Assembly (NCBI GenBank): GCA_047618505.1
Contig: JBLHLB010000105.1
Location: 1-11,252 of the forward strand
DNA: 11,252 nucleotides
Reading direction: 5' to 3'
From: JBLHLB01 sp047618505
GTDB lineage: Bacteria > Planctomycetota > UBA1135 > GCA-002686595
The notes beneath the pieces were generated by a model. That model saw nothing but the letters and a program-made list of their open reading frames with translations, made no database searches and had not been told where the DNA came from. Position numbers and translations under genes: made by a program. Below, piece by piece: positions 6,101 to 11,252 of the stretch (its first letter is position 1; every line of letters begins with the position of its first letter).

Positions 6101-7465
6101 CTAGGGCTTGGCAGGATCAAATAGCATCTCCGCCACTCTCTTGACAGGACGTGCATTTGCTGTGATCTCCGCATCCCGCTCCAAGGCAAGCTCCCGTAAT
6201 GCCACAACGAGGTTTGGATGTTGGTCAGCCACGTTCCACTGCTCGCTGACATCATGTTCGATTTGATAGAGCTCCTGGGGTTCCAAGAGCAACTTCCAGG
6301 GCCCTTGCCGGACGCCGGCGAGTTTTCCTTTGGATGTGTAATACAAGAAGCTGTCTGTGGGGGAACTTGCACCGTCTTCCCCTCGAAGCAAAGCCGAAAT
6401 GTCGTGTCCGTCAATGGTGCGACCGGCCGGAAGTTCAGATCCGATTAGGGCTGCGACCGTCGGGAGGATATCCATGGTTGTTGCGACCTCTGTGCACACA
6501 AGACCCTTGGGAATTGCGGCAGGCCAATGCGCGACAAAGGGAACTCTCTGTCCGCCTTCCCAATTCGTTCCCTTGCCGCCACGCAAGAGGCCCGCGGAGC
6601 CACCCTGCAGTTTATAGGGCAGCCAGGGGCCGTTGTCCGTGGTGAAGATGATCAAGGTGTTGTCCAGGAGCCCATTGCGTTCGAGTGTCGAAACGATCTC
6701 GCCAACACTCCAGTCAATCTCCTCGATCACGTCGCCGTACAAACCCCGCCGGCTTGTGCCTTCAAACTGTTCCGATGCGTAGATTGGAATGTGGGGCATC
6801 GAGTGGGGCATGTAGAGGAAGAAGGGCCGCTCAGTATTCGACTCTATGAAGTCCACGGCTGCCTCCGTTGTCCGGCGGGTGAGCAGGTGCTGATCCGGCT
6901 CCCATTCAATGACCTGATTATCCCGTATGAGGGGTAGACGGAATTTGTAGCTGTTGTTTGGAGCCCTGTGCATTTGGGACATGTCGTTCGAATAGGGGAC
7001 TCCGAAGAACGTGTCGAAGCCTTGGTCCGTAGGCATGAGGCCCGGTCGGTGTCCAAGGTGCCACTTTCCAAAGCAACCGGTTGCGTAGCCTTCCTGACCC
7101 AGGAAATCGGCGATGGTGACTTCGTCAGAATGAAGACCGTAGTCGTACGCAGGAAAGATGACGTGCTCGTGCATTCCCACACGCTTCGGGTAGCAGCCCG
7201 TCAAGAGCGCCGCCCTCGAGGGAGAGCACACTGGCGAGGCTACGTAGAACTGTGTGAACTTTGCTCCGCCTGCGGCCAAGGCGTCCACGTGGGGCGTATG
7301 AATGGTCGGATGCCCGTAGCAGGAAAGGTCACCGAAGCCCTGGTCATCGGTGAAGATCACGACCACGTTTGGCTGTCGTAGAGCCGGGCCGTTTGTGGAA
7401 GGACGAGCGTGGCAAGCGGTGCAGAGCACGGCAACGAGGAGCGATGCGAAGAACTTCATGGCCAT
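6101..7465 (-). CDS. Exported family S1 sulfatase (arylsulfatase A type)
   Basis: The start at 7465 is preferred because GGAAGGA lies a few bases upstream; this gives 454 residues (MAMKFFASLLVAVLCTACHA...). Residues 1-18 are a signal peptide, possibly of lipoprotein type ending at LCTAC, though the lipobox is imperfect. The S1 signatures are complete. VVIFTDDQG supplies the metal-binding Asp pair (about 40-41), and VCSPSRAALLTG carries the CxPSR motif whose Cys (about 80) is oxidised to formylglycine. GKWHLGH (about residue 135) supplies the catalytic Lys/His, and FTTDNGPW the second Asp/Asn metal ligands. These enzymes hydrolyse sulfate esters. Planctomycetes use many of them on sulfated polysaccharides, but the substrate is not predictable here. 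They need a formylglycine-generating enzyme or anaerobic maturase, not seen in this window. The gene ends in TAG. Confidence 0.95.
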   Translation of the reverse strand: MAMKFFASLLVAVLCTACHARPSTNGPALRQPNVVVIFTDDQGFGDLSCYGHPTIHTPHVDALAAGGAKFTQFYVASPVCSPSRAALLTGCYPKRVGMHEHVIFPAYDYGLHSDEVTIADFLGQEGYATGCFGKWHLGHRPGLMPTDQGFDTFFGVPYSNDMSQMHRAPNNSYKFRLPLIRDNQVIEWEPDQHLLTRRTTEAAVDFIESNTERPFFLYMPHSMPHIPIYASEQFEGTSRRGLYGDVIEEIDWSVGEIVSTLERNGLLDNTLIIFTTDNGPWLPYKLQGGSAGLLRGGKGTNWEGGQRVPFVAHWPAAIPKGLVCTEVATTMDILPTVAALIGSELPAGRTIDGHDISALLRGEDGASSPTDSFLYYTSKGKLAGVRQGPWKLLLEPQELYQIEHDVSEQWNVADQHPNLVVALRELALERDAEITANARPVKRVAEMLFDPAKP

Positions 7466-8017
7466 AGGGTAGTCCTTCCAAGACAATCGAATCCTTCGTG
7501 TCCTAAGCATTGCTACACCAATCAAGCCGACCCGGGTTGGGGTCCGGATCCTATGCGATATCTCGACAGATGCCGACCTGTGCCTCGGGAATGCTCTCTT
7601 GGGCCAAGCAAGCCCCCAAGCTACTGTCGCTCCAGTTGCCAGCTAAAGCCCCCGGAGCTGTTTAATAGTGCCTGCAACATTGCTAGCCCTGTGCTGGATG
7701 ACAGTAGACACAGACAAGTTTCCCGGGCATTGGGCATCTCTCGGTGGATGACCTCATCGAACCTGATCTTCGCTATTCTTGGTCGGTTGCCCGTGCCGAC
7801 AGCTTCACCCCGGCTGCTGAAGAGCAGCCCCTCACACGGCAGACGGTCAGCAGAGGGAGAGGCTTAAACGCGCCCTAGGCGAGAAGCTGATACTCCGTAT
7901 CGGAGTCACTGAGCAAATCGGGCAAACGCCGGCAAGATCGTGTTGAAGTTGCCTACCCCCGCAGTGGACTGATGCCCAGAGTTCGACCTATTGCGCGCGA
8001 GTGGGCCCCTCAGCAAA
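7466..8017. other. Long intergenic region with hairpins
   Basis: No convincing gene is seen in about 550 bases between the divergent sulfatase and VCBS genes. Two hairpins are clear. GGCTGCT-GAAG-AGCAGCC (7812-7829) has seven perfect pairs and a four-base loop. ACTCCG-TAT-CGGAGT (7892-7906) has six pairs and a three-base loop. Neither has a T-run. Long open frames on both strands here look like antisense shadows without recognisable domains. A regulatory RNA is possible but unsupported. Confidence 0.4.
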
Positions 8018-8177
8018 CGGGGTCAGGATCAAAGCTGCGCACCCGATCCGATGGGTTGGACAAATGTATCCCCGTGTAGAGCCGGCCCTCGCCCGAGACT
8101 GAAGCACCTACTCCGGCGGGGGAGTTTGATGATTGCGAGCGACCCAGGAGGATCTTTGGATCTGAGTCTTGACCCAC
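8018..8177. mobile_element. Possible miniature element with inverted ends
   Basis: The left end, CGGGGTCAGGATCAAAG (8018-8034), is roughly mirrored by the right end at 8154-8177. The complement of the right end reads GTGGGTCA, then AGACTCA, then GATCCAAAG. Both ends thus share GGGTCA and GATC-AAAG, with a seven-base insertion in one. The 160-bp body has no intact gene. GGGGTCA-type ends recall flanks of REP-associated (Y1) tyrosine transposase elements, which spread small non-autonomous copies. That resemblance is from memory, so this is a candidate, not an identification. Confidence 0.35.
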
Positions 8178-8228
8178 TCAGCCCCTGAATGGACTTGATG
8201 CCGTAGGCTGGGCTCACGGTCCATTTCC

Positions 8229-8272
8229 CTGGCACTGGCCTGGCACTGGCCTGGCACTGGCCTGGCGCCCGC
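8229..8272. repeat. 11-bp tandem repeat upstream of the VCBS gene
   Basis: CTGGCACTGGC is repeated three times without change (8229-8239, 8240-8250, 8251-8261). A diverged fourth copy, CTGGCGCCCGC, follows at 8262-8272. Each unit itself holds two CTGGC words. The array ends 57 bases before the ATG of the VCBS gene, within its presumed promoter or leader. Confidence 0.9.
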
Positions 8273-8329
8273 CTGACGCTTGCGACGGGTTGATCCACGT
8301 CCTCTCTCTCCTCAACTCCCTCTCGCGCC

Positions 8330-10507
8330 ATGCGTCAGCCGTTTACTCCCGTGCTTCTTCTGCTTTTGTTGGTGGGCGCAGTCGAAGCGACCCAGCAATT
8401 TACCAGTATCCCCGGAGCAATCCCGGGCACGCCCCGCTGGAGCGAAGGAGTTGAAGCCTCGGACGTCGACCTGGACGGGGACATGGATCTGTTCTTCGCT
8501 GACGGCGACGGCTTCACAACAGCGGGGACCAAACGACAGAATGTCCTTGTGATCAATCTGCTGGAGATCGGTGCCGGTACCTTCGCTGATGAGAGCGTGA
8601 CACGCTTGGGAGCCCACGTATCTAACGCCAAGCAGGTTGCCACCGGCGATTTGACTGGGGACGGCTATGACGAAGCGCTCTTTGCCAACGCCTTTGGGAC
8701 AGACCTTCCCTTTCTCTACATCAACGGCGGCGCTACGGATCCCGGCGTGTTCTCCTTCGAGGGCGCAGCCCGCGGATTCACGAATGCCTTGTCATCGGGC
8801 AGCGCTCAGTTCGCGGATATTGATGATGACGGGGATCTCGACATTGTTCTGTCGGATGCCTACCTCGGGGGACCCGCCGGCAAGCCCCATCTCTTCACCA
8901 ATGACGGAGCGGGTTTCTTCGTGGAAGACTCGGCTTTCCTTGCGGCTTTGTCCAACAAGAGCTCGCAGATGGACGTGCAAGTCGTCGACATCGATGGCGA
9001 CTGGGACCTAGATGTCTTCATCGCCTGTCGTGCAGAGAACGGCAGCTCTACTGCGGGCGATCACTATCTCATGCTGAACGATGGGGCGGGCGCATGGACG
9101 GATGCCTCTGAGGTCGTGCTCGACGGCGCATCGAACAGTGTCTACGAGATCGAGATTGGAGACCTAGACCTCGACCAGGATCTGGACCTCTTCTTCGTTA
9201 GCCTGAGTGGCTTTCGCGATGGTCCGATGGAGAACGACTTGGCACCGACGGGTTCCCTAGGGTTCTCAAATGGAGTGGCCCAGGGCGGAGACGATGACAA
9301 CGAGGTCGCGCTGTTTGACTACGACTCCGATGGTGATCTCGATGCTCTGATAGGCTCCCTTGGGCCCAGGGAAAAATTCCTCCGCAACGACGGCAATCTC
9401 GCGTTCACGCAGTTGAACAACGTCGTGCAGTCGATCAGCGATTCAACCCTGGACTGCACCGTCGTGGACTTGGACAACGACGGCGCCTACGACATTGTCA
9501 CAGCCCAGGGAGAGTCAAACAGCAATCAGTGGAGCAACAAGGTGTACATGAATTCGGGTCCCCCCGACACACTGGGCCCGGTGGTCGTTGATTGCGAGGA
9601 TCTCGGCGGGCGGCGTGCCAACGGTGAGTGGGTCGTGCACACCCAAGTACGTGATGCTGTCGTCGATGACGGCAAGACCTGGGTCCAGGGCGAAGTGCGC
9701 TGGGTTGCTAGCGCAAGTGTCGTGACGGACACGGTCACCATTGACGCAGGCGGATTCTCCAATGCCGCCTTGGCCACGGCCGCAGGGTCGACCGTCCAAT
9801 GGACAAACATCGACACCGTGGCGCACTCCATCGTAGGCACAACGAGCGAGACATCCTTCGACTCCGGAGTTCTGGCTCCCGGATCCTCCTATTCCAGGAC
9901 ATTCATCGTCGCGGGTGTCGTCGCCATCGTTGACGCTGCTGGAGGAGCCGGCGCCGCACAGGTTACTGTTAGCGGTGCTCACTCCAGTGCGTCCAGCCTG
10001 GCCACAGGTGGATTCCATCGATTTGCCATGTTGGACCTAGGTGGTCAGGCAAAGGCTCTCTCCTGGGAGCTGGTGTTCACCGATGGTGCGGGCAATCAAA
10101 CGATGACTCAGCCACGGCGTGATTTCCTTGCGAGCGCTTCATCAAGGACTGCCGGTGCGAACCCTGCTAGCTATGCAGTGCAACAGCCCCCGGTTCTGGG
10201 TGCCACCTATGACGCGACTGTCGACCTCGGGAGCACCACGGGGCATTCCTTCGCAGCCCTGTTCGGCTTTGATACGGCGGTTTCGATTCCCCTCGGCGGG
10301 GGACAGGTGCTCTTGAGTTTTGATCTCGGAGGGGCGGGCGAACTCTTGGGTGCCAGCGCTATGCCAGGGCCCCTAGCTGTCTTTCAACTTGCCGTCCCGA
10401 GCGACCCGGGCCTCTTAGGATTTGCCTTCTCGACCCAGGCCCTACATTTCGGTGGCATCACCCCGTTCGGCCTGTCGAACGCCCAGGATCTAACGGTCGG
10501 CTTCTAG
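8330..10507 (+). CDS. Secreted VCBS/FG-GAP propeller protein with inserted cupredoxin-like domain
   Basis: The product has 725 residues, with a signal peptide at 1-20 (MRQPFTPVLLLLLLVGAVEA). Seven VCBS/FG-GAP calcium-type loops follow, near 46-53, 107-113, 163-171, 219-228, 277-286, 330-338 and 379-387, enough for a seven-bladed propeller. Residues about 417-600 form a beta-sandwich into which a cupredoxin-like domain (about 466-549) is inserted. The insert has the plastocyanin-type run GSTVQWTNIDTVAHSI, then SFDSGVLAPG. Of the copper ligands only His499 remains; the Cys-His-Met loop is replaced by AIVDAAGGAGAAQVTV. Residues about 611-725 match the C-terminal domain of the 3151-4854 protein (NPxxY, LGxT, VPxDxGLLGF, TQ, NAxDLxVG). 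No Shine-Dalgarno is present; the leader at 8300-8325 is pyrimidine-rich. Likely extracellular or surface-bound, binding partner unknown. Ends in TAG. Confidence 0.9.
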   Translation: MRQPFTPVLLLLLLVGAVEATQQFTSIPGAIPGTPRWSEGVEASDVDLDGDMDLFFADGDGFTTAGTKRQNVLVINLLEIGAGTFADESVTRLGAHVSNAKQVATGDLTGDGYDEALFANAFGTDLPFLYINGGATDPGVFSFEGAARGFTNALSSGSAQFADIDDDGDLDIVLSDAYLGGPAGKPHLFTNDGAGFFVEDSAFLAALSNKSSQMDVQVVDIDGDWDLDVFIACRAENGSSTAGDHYLMLNDGAGAWTDASEVVLDGASNSVYEIEIGDLDLDQDLDLFFVSLSGFRDGPMENDLAPTGSLGFSNGVAQGGDDDNEVALFDYDSDGDLDALIGSLGPREKFLRNDGNLAFTQLNNVVQSISDSTLDCTVVDLDNDGAYDIVTAQGESNSNQWSNKVYMNSGPPDTLGPVVVDCEDLGGRRANGEWVVHTQVRDAVVDDGKTWVQGEVRWVASASVVTDTVTIDAGGFSNAALATAAGSTVQWTNIDTVAHSIVGTTSETSFDSGVLAPGSSYSRTFIVAGVVAIVDAAGGAGAAQVTVSGAHSSASSLATGGFHRFAMLDLGGQAKALSWELVFTDGAGNQTMTQPRRDFLASASSRTAGANPASYAVQQPPVLGATYDATVDLGSTTGHSFAALFGFDTAVSIPLGGGQVLLSFDLGGAGELLGASAMPGPLAVFQLAVPSDPGLLGFAFSTQALHFGGITPFGLSNAQDLTVGF

Positions 10508-10774
10508 GCCGTCCCTCCTGGCATCGTCCCTGCCGGAAGGGGCACAAGGCCTGGTGCTTTGCGTTACTTCACCCGAGGGACGCCTGCTCTTCGGGAATTG
10601 TGCCTAATGCACAAGGTCCTCTGTGGCCTGCACGCCATGTCACGGGATTGGACTAGGCCCGAAGGCCATCGCGGTGACCTTGATTCATCCGATGGCAGGC
10701 AAGCCCGCGGACTTCCTCCAGGGTGGCTGACTTTCATCCCCTTCAACGAATTTTAGCCCCCGGGCTTCACGACG
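10508..10774. other. Intergenic region
   Basis: There is no supported gene between the VCBS and YtxJ-like genes. Open frames on both strands at about 10559-10756 mirror one another and lack motifs. Apart from the hairpin at 10526-10543 nothing stands out. Confidence 0.4.
10526..10543 (+). terminator. Weak hairpin behind the VCBS gene
   Basis: GTCCCT (10526-10531) pairs with AGGGGC (10538-10543), including one G-U pair, across a six-base loop, 18 bases past the TAG. The position fits a terminator, but the stem is short and no T-run follows. Confidence 0.3.
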
Positions 10775-11119
10775 ATGCAACTGCACCAGATCACAACCGC
10801 TGAGGATCTCGACTCCGCTCTTCATTCGGGGACCTCCGTGCTCTTCAAACACTCGATCCTCTGCCCCGTGTCTGCGAAGGCCCTGCGAGAGGCGATGCAT
10901 TTCCTGAAGGGCTTCGAGGGAGCCACTCCTGCGGAGTTCGGCTGGGTCTCCGTCACGGAGAATCGGGAGCTCTCCAATGTCATTGCCGAGCGAACCGGAT
11001 CCAAGCACGAGTCGCCCCAGGCGTTCGTCCTCGTCGAAGGCGTAGTGCAATGGGAAGCGACACACGGGGCCATCACACGGGAAGCTCTCTCCGATGCTTG
11101 GAATGCGGCGCTAGCATAG
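10775..11119 (+). CDS. ytxJ: YtxJ-like monothiol bacilliredoxin-fold protein (DUF2847)
   Basis: This 114-residue protein has the hallmark LFKHSILCPVSAKALREA at about 23-40, matching the KHSxxCPxS motif of the YtxJ/DUF2847 family. Cys30 is the only cysteine, as in a monothiol redox protein with a thioredoxin-like fold. The rest follows the fold: a beta strand at VSVTENRELSNVIAE, then SPQAFVLVEG as the cis-Pro-bearing strand (SPQ), and a C-terminal helix. In Bacillus the family is linked to bacillithiol-mixed disulfides, but in other phyla the role is unproven. It has no signal peptide, so it is cytoplasmic. The ribosome site is weak. The gene stands alone, 267 bases after the VCBS gene, and ends in TAG. 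Confidence 0.85.
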   Translation: MQLHQITTAEDLDSALHSGTSVLFKHSILCPVSAKALREAMHFLKGFEGATPAEFGWVSVTENRELSNVIAERTGSKHESPQAFVLVEGVVQWEATHGAITREALSDAWNAALA

Positions 11120-11252
11120 TTACCGATTGAGCTACGCCTCCCGCCACCTAGATCGTCGGCCCAAGTTGCAGATGCAACGTGCCGAGAGGAGCCCTTGCCA
11201 GGTGGGCAGAGCGGATGTCATCCGCAGGCGTCGCGAACTATCCGTCGATATC
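11120..11252. other. Right-edge non-coding sequence
   Basis: No supported gene is visible. Two palindromes are present: TTGCA-GA-TGCAA near 11166-11177, and GCGGATGTCATCCGC at 11211-11225, which can fold as a five-pair stem with a five-base loop. A plus-strand ATG at 11173 is open to the edge but has no recognisable content. Confidence 0.35.

Noticed and set aside
7409..7867. A 152-codon plus-strand open frame overlapping the sulfatase start.
   Set aside because: It overlaps the real sulfatase gene antisense for its first part, has no domain, and an equally open frame exists on the other strand.
11105..11145. tRNA-like start on the minus strand (GGAGGCGTAGCTCAATCGGT).
   Set aside because: It resembles a tRNA acceptor and D-loop, but the D-stem partner, anticodon arm and TTCGA loop are absent, and the rest would lie inside the YtxJ-like gene.
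1..11252. CRISPR array, phage, plasmid origin or toxin-antitoxin system.
   Set aside because: No spaced direct-repeat array, integrase, replication protein or paired small antitoxin-toxin genes were seen on either strand.

Overview
The window looks like a piece of a Planctomycetota-type chromosome. It is moderately GC-rich, most genes lack a clear Shine-Dalgarno sequence, and many proteins are exported. There are two large FG-GAP/VCBS propeller proteins, a formylglycine sulfatase, a HEAT-like secreted protein and a PPP-type phosphatase. Two of the secreted proteins end in the same roughly 115-residue C-terminal domain, which I associate with planctomycete genomes. That assignment is from memory, not from a search.

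Layout, left to right. A truncated minus-strand gene (1-65) starts with a signal peptide, and a minus-strand HEAT-like exported protein follows at 193-1149. After a 400-bp non-coding divergent region comes a plus-strand SRPBCC protein (1547-2002) with a hairpin just behind it. The minus-strand segment 2254-2796 is one continuous 181-codon frame broken only by two in-frame TGA codons, with a good intrinsic terminator 28 bases past its TAG. Divergent from it lies a tiny lipoprotein-leader ORF (3001-3066), then a six-repeat FG-GAP protein (3151-4854) that carries one in-frame TGA at a tryptophan position. A PPP metallophosphatase (5157-5816) and a convergent sulfatase (6101-7465, minus) follow. 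Then comes an 860-bp non-coding stretch with hairpins, a probable 160-bp miniature element and an 11-bp tandem repeat. The 725-residue VCBS/cupredoxin protein occupies 8330-10507 and a YtxJ-like monothiol protein 10775-11119.

The most interesting locus is 2254-2796. Read through its TGA codons, it encodes a 180-residue lipoprotein with two tandem heavy-metal-associated (HMA)-like domains. Each TGA falls at the first metal-ligand cysteine of the HMA loop, and the protein has no cysteine except the lipidation residue. The same 13-base hairpin-forming sequence, with loop CGUGC, follows each TGA at almost the same distance, as expected of a bacterial SECIS element. I infer a selenoprotein with two selenocysteines. 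This rests on reading the sequence and has not been tested against databases or selenium-decoding genes, none of which lie in this window.

The remaining genes look like independent units rather than one operon. Exported surface or periplasmic proteins dominate, with two cytoplasmic-looking enzymes (phosphatase and YtxJ) between them.
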